Shown here piece by piece: positions 10,819-19,137 of a DNA stretch of 64,000 nt; within the stretch, counting starts at the first letter, position 1; each line of letters starts with the position of its first letter. Below the pieces are notes generated by a model, which saw only the letters and a list, made by a program, of their open reading frames with translations, was not told the DNA's origin and ran no database searches. Source of the stretch: Methyloglobulus sp. (GTDB lineage: Bacteria > Pseudomonadota > Gammaproteobacteria > Methylococcales > Methylomonadaceae); the NCBI GenBank assembly GCA_013141505.1, contig JABFQX010000020.1:1-64000 (forward strand), written 5' to 3'. The position numbers and the translations under genes were made by a program.

Positions 10819-10890
10819 TGTCATTTCGAACGATAGTGAGAAATCTTAAGCCACTGAAGTTTAAGATTTCTCCCGTTGGTCGAAATGACA
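10819..10890. repeat. 72-bp imperfect palindromic element (MITE/REP-like)
   Basis: Two arms of 34 bp (10819-10852 and 10857-10890) are inverted copies of each other with few mismatches. Both ends read TGTCATTTCG on opposite strands, and both arms contain GAGAAATCTTAA. The element fills the middle of the 364-bp gap between the SecA-like gene and the HlyD adaptor gene. Such ends and size suggest a non-autonomous mobile repeat. The folded RNA could also act as a transcription or processing signal between the two genes. Confidence 0.75.
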
Positions 10891-10999
10891 AAAATACAAC
10901 CGATGTAACGCTTATTAAGTTTTTGTCGTATACATAGGAATTATTGTTAATATTTATCATGGTCTTATATAGAGCATATCTTTGGTTTACACTACTCAT

Positions 11000-12997
11000 T
11001 TACTCAAATTTGCCTGAAAAAGCTAATAACCGCGCCAAATGTTTATCATGCTCCATTACCTTTTTTCTGATCTGTCTTTGCTGCTTTTCTTTTATCATTT
11101 GCGGAAAACGCAATATCAGCCGCCCTAAAAATTCTGGGATAGGTTTTGTCCCAAAACAAAATGTTGCAAACACCTTAAGCATAGTTGCAGAATAAAATTG
11201 TTGTAGGGCAAAATCTTGCAATGACAAAATGGCTTCCGTACTGCCGGGATCGCCTTGTCGGGCACAGCGACCATAAAGCTGCCGGTCAATTCGTCTCGAA
11301 TCATTGCTATTTAAGGCGATAACATGCAACCCACCTAGTTCGCTAACGCCAAGTCCCAAGTTAATATCAGTACCCCGTCCTGCCATATTTGTCGCCACCG
11401 TGATGGCTTTTGGCTGTCCTGCTTTGGCAATTATTTCTGCTTCCTGTTTATCTTGTTTTGCATTTAGAGTTTGATGAGGATAGCCTGCTTCTTGTAACCA
11501 AGTGGCAACTTCTTCTGATTCTGCAACTGAAGCGGTACCGATTAAAACGGGACGGCCTTTCGTATAAAGTTCGGCAATTCGCTCAAGTAGAGCCTTGCGT
11601 TTAAGGTCTGCTGTTTGATAAATACGCTCTGGCATCATAATCATAAGCGACGGCTTGTGCGTCGACACCCTCATGGTCTGGAGTCCGTAAATATTGTGCA
11701 TTTCTGCCGAAACTTCTGCTAGCGTCCCGGAAGTACCGGCAAGATAGAGGTAGCGGCTAAAAAAGACTTGGTAACTGATCCGTGCCAAGGTTTCGCGTTG
11801 TTCGGAAATAAGGCAGCCTTCTTTCGCCTCAATCATCTGATGCAGGCCTTGTTCCCACGAACGATCTGCCATGATACGGCCAGTGAACTCATCGACGATC
11901 TGCACCTTATCGTCTTGCACCACATAATGTTTGCCTTTTTTGTAGAAAAAATCAGCGGTTAATGCTTTTTTTACCAAAAACTCCCGCTTGCGTTTGTTTT
12001 GCCAAAATTTGGGCAGTCCGTTAGCTTTGCTGGCTAATGTATCTTCACCTTGTTGGGTAAATTCAATTGACCGAACGTTAACATCGACAATAAAGTCATC
12101 ATTTATCATTAACAATGATGCCAAATACAAGGCATCGCTATAGATTTCCGGCGTTTCTTCGTTTGGTTTGGTCCGGGTGATGATTAAGGGTGTTTTAGCT
12201 TCATCAATAAGCACGCTATCGGCTTCATCAATCAAAGCAAAACATAAGCCCTTAAGTAATAATGGGTTAGCATTATCATTCGCTACTTCACGTTGAATTT
12301 GTTGGCATTGAAATTTAAGCAGACCGGCTTCTGTACCTATTGCTAACCGGTCACGAAGATAATCAAACGCAATTTGTTTATTGGTGGTATGTACGATATG
12401 ACATTGATAGGACATTAGGCGTTGTCCTTTTTCCATGCCATCAATAACCGCACCGCCCGTTAAACCAAGGCGTTGATAGAGCGGTTGCATGGTTTCGGCA
12501 TCGCGGCTTGCCAAATAGTCATTGGCGGTGATCACATGCACCGGAATGCCAGCCAGTGCCGCCGTGCATGCGGGCAGTGTAGTGGTTAAGGTTTTGCCTT
12601 CTCCAGTCGCCATTTCCGCTAACATGCCATTGATCATGAGCCAGCCACCAAACAATTGGGCATCAAAATGGCGCTTGCCTAATGCTCTACCTGCGGCTTC
12701 TTTAATCGTCGCAAAAGACTGTGCGATTAACGCGTCAGTCAGTCCACTACGGACCAGTTTTTCCCGTAACTGGAAAATTGATAAGGTTAAGGCTTCTTCA
12801 GAACACTGACTTAAATGAGCTTGATGCTGGTTTATTTTTTTGATCACAGTCGTTTGATCAAAGCGATTACCGCTAAAAAATTGCCGGATTTTTTCAAAAA
12901 AAACCGAAGCATTTTGTTCAAAGTCGGTTAATTCGCTTTCCTGCTTTTGCGGATAGCTACCAAACCGAAGCCCTGGTCGAAAAACGGCGTTAGACAT
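11000..12997 (-). CDS. SecA-like ATPase lacking the C-terminal scaffold region
   Basis: The 665-aa protein has the SecA motor core: Walker A ATGEGKTL (130-137), the DEAD box (257-260) followed by SVLIDEAKTPLI, a preprotein cross-linking domain with VDEFTGRIM and WEQGLHQMIEAKEG, and NBD2 with TNMAGRGTDI and GRCARQGDPGST. It stops about 70 residues after NBD2, whereas canonical SecA is about 900 aa with a helical scaffold, two-helix finger and zinc-binding tail. An accessory role rather than general SecYEG secretion is therefore likely. It overlaps the stop of the upstream M50/HlyD gene by 8 bp and has a GAGG ribosome site. I infer that it drives export of the giant protein encoded downstream. 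Confidence 0.85.
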   Translation of the reverse strand: MSNAVFRPGLRFGSYPQKQESELTDFEQNASVFFEKIRQFFSGNRFDQTTVIKKINQHQAHLSQCSEEALTLSIFQLREKLVRSGLTDALIAQSFATIKEAAGRALGKRHFDAQLFGGWLMINGMLAEMATGEGKTLTTTLPACTAALAGIPVHVITANDYLASRDAETMQPLYQRLGLTGGAVIDGMEKGQRLMSYQCHIVHTTNKQIAFDYLRDRLAIGTEAGLLKFQCQQIQREVANDNANPLLLKGLCFALIDEADSVLIDEAKTPLIITRTKPNEETPEIYSDALYLASLLMINDDFIVDVNVRSIEFTQQGEDTLASKANGLPKFWQNKRKREFLVKKALTADFFYKKGKHYVVQDDKVQIVDEFTGRIMADRSWEQGLHQMIEAKEGCLISEQRETLARISYQVFFSRYLYLAGTSGTLAEVSAEMHNIYGLQTMRVSTHKPSLMIMMPERIYQTADLKRKALLERIAELYTKGRPVLIGTASVAESEEVATWLQEAGYPHQTLNAKQDKQEAEIIAKAGQPKAITVATNMAGRGTDINLGLGVSELGGLHVIALNSNDSRRIDRQLYGRCARQGDPGSTEAILSLQDFALQQFYSATMLKVFATFCFGTKPIPEFLGRLILRFPQMIKEKQQRQIRKKVMEHDKHLARLLAFSGKFE

Positions 12998-15137
12998 TAA
13001 ACTGCCTCAGAAATGCTTGCCGGATGCGGCGATACCATTGTTTTGAAATGGCTTCACCGCCGTGATTGATGCGGACATAAGCACGCGTGCCCAATGGGGT
13101 ATTGGCATCTTTTGGCTTGATCGCTAGGTCAACCCAGAATATTTTCTGTAACGTCACCAAGTCTTTCGGCTGACTGGGGTCGATTTGTATTTTGCCGCCA
13201 CCGGTTGTCGCAAGTGCCGGACTAAACAGTTTATTGGTCGCTTCAGGAGTTAACCTGAGCAAAGTTGCATCAAGTTCGTCGTTGGGATGATTGCTGAGCC
13301 TAACTTTAATATCGGCAATTCGTCCGCGTAGTTGACCAATATTATCTTGGATCACTGCCATGCGAATGGTCGGTGGATAACCATCCCTTATATAACCGAT
13401 AACTTCACCATGATGAATGTATTGACCCGGTAAGTCATCCACATCGGGCAGGAGAATTTGCCCATCTTTGGCCGCTTTAATGGTCAACGTGCTAATTTTT
13501 CTATTGAGATGTTCGAGTTCTGATTGGGTGATGCGATATTCTTCTTTAACAATTTCAGCTTTAACCAGATTGGTTTCACGTTCGGCGCGGAACTGACTTT
13601 GTAATTCAATCAATTTAGCGCGGGCGATTCTGGCTTTAGTTTCCAACGTATCATCACTTAAGCGCACTACGACATCGCCTTTTTGGACAGGCTGGTTGCT
13701 TTTAACTTGCAATTCGCCGATAAAGCCATCGTATTCAGCTTTAATCAGTGCGTCATCTGGCAACCACACCACACCTTCGGTCACTGTATAAGCTGGGACG
13801 GGCATAAAACCAAATAAACCCACCGTTAACAGGCCGAGTGACATAGTAGTTAGTGCAGCACGATTCCTTTTTTTGCTCAAACTTGGATTTTTTAGGACAA
13901 ATGTTACTGCCTTATAGATCGGTAAAATAATTTGGATAGCGACCATCCAAAGCGCAAGCAATACTCCGATTGAGAAGAACTTATCGGTAATATAAACGCA
14001 GATGAACCAGAGAATGCTCAACCGATAGAACAATGAACTAATACTGTAAACAATAAACCAAAATGTTTCACCCGATGCGCTAACTGGCGTGGCGGCTTGG
14101 CTTAAGCCCAATAAATAGCGCTGAGAAAAATAACGCCAATATTGGCCTGAGCGTTGAAATAAGTTTGGTACGTCGATTGCATCGGCTAGCACGTAATAGC
14201 CGTCATACTTAAGCAAAGGATTACCGTTAAAAAACAAGGAGGATACGCCGCCAAGCAAAAAAACATTAAAGCCAATCGTTTGCAAAATGCCCGGTTGGGT
14301 GCTTAAAAACAGCAACAGACCCAATGCTGCCAAAAAGGTTTCAACCAAAATGCCCGCAGAACTGACCAATATGCGGTCATATTTATTGCGAAAGTTACTT
14401 GAACTCGATACGTTCACATAAGGTACGGGCATGAACAGCATGAAGTTGACACCCATTTCGTGGACTTCGCCGCCATGCAATTTGGTCGCGAAAGCATGAC
14501 CTAATTCATGAAGGATTTTTATAATCGGATAGAGAAAAAACAGGATTAAAAAGTTATCGGGTTCCAGCGCATTGATTTCAAAATGGTGGGTGATTTTCTC
14601 CCAATTTGTCCCGGCTTGAAGGCTGGTAAACACCATAAGTAGAAACCAGATAAGCCCGAGCCAGACGCTAAATACCCATGACACGTTGCCTATGTATTTC
14701 GCCAAAAAATCTTCCGGATCCCACAGCGGCACTTTTTGCGAAAGCGGGTTAATAAACTGCTGATTTATCTTGGTTTGATCGTGCCGACTCTGACGGTCAA
14801 AAAGCTCTTCAACATTAACAATGACATCAGTCTTGATTAAATCGGCGTTATAAAGTTGCCCCATCAATTGGATCATTTCTTCTTGCGTGGGCGCAAAATC
14901 GCCTAGTTGCTTAGCTAAAATATCGGCAATTTCTTGTAGGGTACGTTTGCCGTCAAGCTGGCCGATAAATTGATAAGCGGCTGGATTAAACCGGTGGTTA
15001 CGGCCATTGCTGGTGTCTTCGATGATATACCAAATTAACCCACGATAATCATGCCGGTGAATTTCGATATGACTATGCAGCTTAGGGCTAAGCTCTGCAA
15101 TACGATACCAATGCGGGCTGAATAAATTATCATTCAT
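12990..15137 (-). CDS. PqqD-like/M50 metalloprotease/HlyD chimeric membrane protein
   Basis: The 715-aa protein has a PqqD-like winged-helix region (about residues 30-110). It continues with a polytopic M50 site-2-protease core with HELGH at 210-214 and NPLLKYDGYY at 306-315 (N306, D312), both zinc-site motifs intact. More membrane segments follow to about 440, then a HlyD adaptor part (GFIGELQVKSNQPVQKGDVV, coiled coil 500-550, beta-barrel). Such PqqD-M50-HlyD proteins are known next to peptide-export genes. Function inferred: membrane-embedded protease/adaptor for secretion or maturation of a protein substrate. It sits 15 bp after the GAF/HlyD gene and overlaps the SecA-like gene. Confidence 0.85.
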   Translation of the reverse strand: MNDNLFSPHWYRIAELSPKLHSHIEIHRHDYRGLIWYIIEDTSNGRNHRFNPAAYQFIGQLDGKRTLQEIADILAKQLGDFAPTQEEMIQLMGQLYNADLIKTDVIVNVEELFDRQSRHDQTKINQQFINPLSQKVPLWDPEDFLAKYIGNVSWVFSVWLGLIWFLLMVFTSLQAGTNWEKITHHFEINALEPDNFLILFFLYPIIKILHELGHAFATKLHGGEVHEMGVNFMLFMPVPYVNVSSSSNFRNKYDRILVSSAGILVETFLAALGLLLFLSTQPGILQTIGFNVFLLGGVSSLFFNGNPLLKYDGYYVLADAIDVPNLFQRSGQYWRYFSQRYLLGLSQAATPVSASGETFWFIVYSISSLFYRLSILWFICVYITDKFFSIGVLLALWMVAIQIILPIYKAVTFVLKNPSLSKKRNRAALTTMSLGLLTVGLFGFMPVPAYTVTEGVVWLPDDALIKAEYDGFIGELQVKSNQPVQKGDVVVRLSDDTLETKARIARAKLIELQSQFRAERETNLVKAEIVKEEYRITQSELEHLNRKISTLTIKAAKDGQILLPDVDDLPGQYIHHGEVIGYIRDGYPPTIRMAVIQDNIGQLRGRIADIKVRLSNHPNDELDATLLRLTPEATNKLFSPALATTGGGKIQIDPSQPKDLVTLQKIFWVDLAIKPKDANTPLGTRAYVRINHGGEAISKQWYRRIRQAFLRQFNV

Positions 15138-15152
15138 TGCGCTAACCCCGTG

Positions 15153-16907
15153 TTATATCCACCAAGACCACAGCCACAGACGAAGCCAACTGATTATCTC
15201 ATGTGTCCAAATCCATAGAAAACTGCGATGCCCAACCGTGATTTTGCCGATACCTTCCATGCCTGGACGGAGTAAGTTTGGTGCTTTATCCAGACTGGCC
15301 TCGACCCGAAAAATATTCTTGTTATCCTCGGCTTTGGCAACTGCTGTGATTTTCTCGACGGTTAAGTTAAATTTTTGGTCAGGCAGGCTGGACAAGGCCA
15401 GTACGCCTTTTTGACCTTTATTGACATAAGAAATTGAACGTTCATTGACCTTAAGAATAATCCGATAACCTTCCAGCGGCGCAATTTTAAATAACATGTC
15501 GCCACGCTCCACCGGCGAACCTAATTTTTGGCTTAAATCGCCTTCAATCACCACACTATCGAAGGGCGCGGTCAGGGTGATTTTTTGCAGTTGTTGGCGA
15601 GTCAGTTCCATCTCGGCATTCGATTGGTCGATTTGGGCGCTGCTTACCCTGATTTTGACGAGATCGTTTGTGGAAAGTGCTTCGCGGTACTCCCGACGAA
15701 ATTTTTGCAGTTGGCCATTGAGTTTATTCAACTCAAGTTGTAATTCAGCGTCATCCAGCGTCGCCATCACCTCGCCGTTATGGACGGTATCACCCGCTCT
15801 GACTGACGCGGATAACAGGAATCCTTCAATAGGCGCGGCAATGATGCGTTGCATTTTACCTTCCAATACCGCATCGGCAGTGACTTGAAATTCACCTTGT
15901 AACAGGGCAGACGCCAATAACAAGCCGGCTAAACTCGCCAACATCAGTTTCATTTTAAGATGTTTAACACCAAATAGTTCGGTAAGTTTAGCTTTAAGCC
16001 ATTGCTTAATCTTTGTTAATGCACTGAGTTCTTGGCCTTTTTTTAACACTAAAAAAGGCGTTAACAACGATAGGGTTAACTTGCAAAGCCTCGCCGTTTC
16101 TAAGTCGAAAGGCTGCTCTTCATTTCTTAATAAAGTGACTGCACCAACAATCGTTTGGTTATCAATCATCGGTATGGTGAGCAATGAACCCGAGCCGAAT
16201 TTACGTGCTAATTCCTGATGTGCGCGTTGAATACTGCTGGTAACAGCATCGGGAAAGGTTATTAGGCAATCTTGCTCAATCGCTTCGTCCATCGCATCCG
16301 CAATTTTTTGGATAAAATTGGAGCGGTCGTCAAAATTAGCGCTATTGGATAACGCAACTACCTTACTGTGTTGGTTGGTCAATTCCCCTAACGCTACCTG
16401 TTCGCAATTGAACATCCGCGTCAATTCCGCAACCAGGCTAATCAGTGCTTTAGGGTAACTTTTTTGCTCAGTACAGGCCGCCAAGACATTGATGACCGAG
16501 ACATAAAAATCTTTGGGCTGATCTTCTTGATTGTTAGCTAACGTTAACCATAAACCGCTTTGCTTTAAAGTTGAGAAGATGTCGGCATGATATTCTTTAG
16601 GTGAGGCTTTTACCTTAACAACAATAAATCCTAATAATTCGGTTTTGAAGAAGACCGGCTGGGCGAAAAAATCGCAGAGACTTTGGTCAGTTTGCTGAAC
16701 ATTAAGGATGCTGATTTGCTCATTTTTTGCTATTGCATACTGAATGATTAAAGCAAAATCGTTGACATCATTCAAATCTTCCGGCCATTTTGCCAATGTC
16801 TGCAAACTTTGGCTTTTGCTATCCGGCAACACAAAAATGGCGGCTTGAACCCCCGTTATGGATTGACACAGAATAGTTAGCCAATGCTGGGCGAAATTCG
16901 ATTTCAT
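15153..16907 (-). CDS. GAF-domain/HlyD chimeric adaptor
   Basis: The 584-aa product has two GAF-like sensory regions facing the cytoplasm (about 1-130 and 140-300). One membrane span follows (about 328-345, LMLASLAGLLLASALL), then a periplasmic HlyD-type part with lipoyl halves (IEGFLLSASVRAGDTVHNGEVMATL and TLTAPFDSVVIEGDL), a coiled coil between them and a C-terminal beta-barrel. The tail is very rich in Trp (WLRLWLWSWWI). An AGGAAA ribosome site precedes the ATG, and the gap to the HDOD gene is 2 bp. It is probably the second adaptor subunit of the same secretion complex, with export coupled to a cytoplasmic ligand. Confidence 0.82.
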   Translation of the reverse strand: MKSNFAQHWLTILCQSITGVQAAIFVLPDSKSQSLQTLAKWPEDLNDVNDFALIIQYAIAKNEQISILNVQQTDQSLCDFFAQPVFFKTELLGFIVVKVKASPKEYHADIFSTLKQSGLWLTLANNQEDQPKDFYVSVINVLAACTEQKSYPKALISLVAELTRMFNCEQVALGELTNQHSKVVALSNSANFDDRSNFIQKIADAMDEAIEQDCLITFPDAVTSSIQRAHQELARKFGSGSLLTIPMIDNQTIVGAVTLLRNEEQPFDLETARLCKLTLSLLTPFLVLKKGQELSALTKIKQWLKAKLTELFGVKHLKMKLMLASLAGLLLASALLQGEFQVTADAVLEGKMQRIIAAPIEGFLLSASVRAGDTVHNGEVMATLDDAELQLELNKLNGQLQKFRREYREALSTNDLVKIRVSSAQIDQSNAEMELTRQQLQKITLTAPFDSVVIEGDLSQKLGSPVERGDMLFKIAPLEGYRIILKVNERSISYVNKGQKGVLALSSLPDQKFNLTVEKITAVAKAEDNKNIFRVEASLDKAPNLLRPGMEGIGKITVGHRSFLWIWTHEIISWLRLWLWSWWI

Positions 16908-16909
16908 CG

Positions 16910-17773
16910 CTAAATTTCCTGAGCGTATCTACGTACATTAGGCGGACGTAGCATTTCTAAGATGTTATCAATATTGCTATTAATATCGTTGCTTATAATT
17001 TCCGCAAAATTCTGGGGCAATTGGCTAAATAGTTGATTAGTTTTATTCAGTGGAATATTTAACATATCGCTATTAGGTTGTTCACAGAAACGATAGGCAA
17101 AATGCACAATGTCTGTCGCCGTCCGAAAATCAGTATGGCTTTGCTCAGGTGATAAATGATGTCCAATCACTTGCTGATAAACTTTGGGCAAATGCCATTG
17201 CCGCATGAGTTCCACGCCTAACTGGCAGTAATCAAACCCAAAATGCTCACGTTCAATGTCAGCAATCGGTTGATTCAGGTCTTGGCTTTGTTGCAGGGCG
17301 GTTAGCATTAAATCAGGTGCCTTGATAAACATGGCAACGTGCCCTATATTCACCAATAAGCCTAAACTGAAATAGCGGTTATTGGCAGGTAATCGGCATA
17401 ATCGGGCGATACGTCGTGAAGCAATTCCGCATTTAATGCCATGCCGCCAAAAATCGTCAAAATTCAATAGGTGTTCGGGAATATTGTAAAAAGTACGCAT
17501 ACATAAGCTACTGAGCAATAGGTCATGGAGCTGAATGATGCCGATTAGGCTAATGGCTTCATAAAGATCTTTCGCTTGCCGGTTAAACCCGAAAAACTCG
17601 CTATTGGCAATCCGCACGATTCGGATAGACAACATCGAATCCATCTTAATAAGATTTTCGTAATCGTCGATTTTAGCTTGGGGGTTTCCCATCAGTTTTC
17701 TGATTTTCTGATAGATATCCGGCATCGATATTTTCTCAGCTAAATCACAGATGAATTCGTGGGTAGCCTTCAT
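16910..17773 (-). CDS. HDOD domain protein
   Basis: The roughly 287-aa product matches the HDOD fold throughout: an N-terminal helix region with MDSMLSIRIVRIANSEFFGF, a middle segment DFWRHGIKCGIASRRIARL, and NIGHVAMFIK where HD phosphodiesterases keep catalytic His-Asp. HDOD proteins lack HD catalysis and act in signalling or regulation. A GTG lies directly before the ATG; I prefer the ATG at 17773 because of the AGG spacing. It is the first gene of the tight operon that continues into the GAF/HlyD gene, so a regulatory role for the secretion genes is plausible. Confidence 0.82.
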   Translation of the reverse strand: MKATHEFICDLAEKISMPDIYQKIRKLMGNPQAKIDDYENLIKMDSMLSIRIVRIANSEFFGFNRQAKDLYEAISLIGIIQLHDLLLSSLCMRTFYNIPEHLLNFDDFWRHGIKCGIASRRIARLCRLPANNRYFSLGLLVNIGHVAMFIKAPDLMLTALQQSQDLNQPIADIEREHFGFDYCQLGVELMRQWHLPKVYQQVIGHHLSPEQSHTDFRTATDIVHFAYRFCEQPNSDMLNIPLNKTNQLFSQLPQNFAEIISNDINSNIDNILEMLRPPNVRRYAQEI

Positions 17774-18217
17774 CACGTTTACCTAAAATAGGCTGTTTCA
17801 ATAGACGCGTAAAGTGGATGGATCATTTAGACGGGCTTTCGATTTTAGTAGACAATAACGTTCCAATCTGAAGATACGGCCTATTTTCAATTAAGTTTTA
17901 ATAGAAAATACCTGCCTGCATTTTTAATAACTTCAGTTTTGGGTTCGCCTCAAGTATAGACTAAAAAAGCTTTGATAAACCTGACCTAAAATTAGTCGCT
18001 TTATTTATAGCGACAAATCAGATTTTGCGACTGAAAACAACTCAAGTTCCCAGAAAAATCCGCCTGCAACGACTGATCTCTCTAGTTGCATTGAGTATTG
18101 GATGGATAACTGTGCGGTTAGTTGGATGTGGTAACGGATTTATTGCCTCTATTATTACTTCAGCACAATATTAATAAGCAGAAAAACGCCTTAATATTGT
18201 TACGCTCAATAGCATTC
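17774..18217. other. Intergenic stretch, no gene recognised
   Basis: These 444 bases separate the HDOD operon from the short HDOD-like gene. The DNA is AT-rich and has stops in all frames. The leader and promoter of the operon must lie here, but I see no convincing paired -35/-10 or hairpin. Confidence 0.5.
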
Positions 18218-18562
18218 TTAAATAGTCGCCAGCATTTTTAAACCAAGCCCTACGTTAAAATAACTGAACATTGGATTGGTTATCTTAGGTGATTTTACCG
18301 AAGCTTTAAGTGGTGCTATGGCTAACTCGTCCAAGAGCAACTCACACACCTGCCCAATTCCGAGAAGGTTAATTGCCCAGCCAATATCATCAACTTTTTC
18401 TTCAAGTCCAACCAATGGGCTGTTGGCAATTTTTAAGACAAAAGCACTCATTTTAGGATTGTTTTTTACGGATTCACCTATTTCCTCAATATTTGAATTT
18501 GGATTTTCCAATACGTCTCTTAACATGGCACTGCTATCTTGAACGGTAATAAAAGTTTTCAT
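18218..18562 (-). CDS. Short HDOD-like protein
   Basis: The 114-aa product aligns only with the first part of an HDOD domain: NNPKMSAFVLKIANSPLVGL followed by IGWAINLLGIGQVCELLLDEL, parallel to the same segment in the 287-aa HDOD gene downstream. A GGAG ribosome site lies about 9 bases before the ATG at 18562, so translation is likely. The C-terminal two thirds of a normal HDOD domain is absent. It may be a truncated paralogue or a small regulator that competes with the larger protein. Confidence 0.6.
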   Translation of the reverse strand: MKTFITVQDSSAMLRDVLENPNSNIEEIGESVKNNPKMSAFVLKIANSPLVGLEEKVDDIGWAINLLGIGQVCELLLDELAIAPLKASVKSPKITNPMFSYFNVGLGLKMLATI

Positions 18563-19137
18563 ACTATAACTCCAAACATAAATGGTTTTTATCTTGAGCC
18601 GATTTTCTAAGTCGGTGCCTTTTCATACCACTCATAACAATTGCCTGTTTTTCATGTTGCCGTTATGAAAGTATGAAATCTAACTTCTGCCATAAATAAA
18701 GCACTAGCCGTGCCAGTTATTAAAGAATTACAGTTTTGACTTAACAAATGTGACAACACTCTAAATATGCCAACACCTATTTTTTAAAGAGCTTTAAAAG
18801 TGTGATGCACATCAGGTTCCATAGGCTATAAAAAATTTATCAGCTTAATTAAATATCTTCTTAAATTATGAAACGTGGCATTAATTGACAAAAAATGTCA
18901 GATCCGAACGACAAGATGGGTACGCTTGTAGGAATTAGTGTTGAATTTTTGCAAGAAACTGCGTGAGAATGAGGATTTAACTTTGAAGTTAAATCCTCCA
19001 AAGCATAAGCCCATACAGCTTTACAATTTTGATATTGAACTACAGGATGGTTGTTGAGGCATTTTCCACGCACCTTACCCAATAGCTGATGTCGCCAAAA
19101 ACAGCCTTTAATTACTCAAATTAGCGCGTGGAATCTA
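18563..19137. other. Intergenic stretch with one perfect hairpin
   Basis: These 575 AT-rich bases lie between topA and the short HDOD-like gene. A 73-codon open frame at 18861-19082 has no recognisable motif or good ribosome site and I do not call it a gene. The one clear structure is the 28-bp palindrome at 18971-18998. Confidence 0.5.
18971..18998. repeat. Perfect 13-bp inverted repeat
   Basis: GAGGATTTAACTT, a TG spacer and AAGTTAAATCCTC form a perfect hairpin with 13-bp arms. No T-run follows on either strand, so it is not a standard intrinsic terminator. It lies 140 bp after the topA stop. Confidence 0.65.

Noticed and set aside
17774-18217. tRNA or small RNA gene in the gap
   Set aside because: No cloverleaf or terminator-like structure was found by eye.
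18861-19082. 73-codon minus-strand open frame after topA
   Set aside because: No ribosome site, no motif, and it spans the 18971-18998 hairpin.
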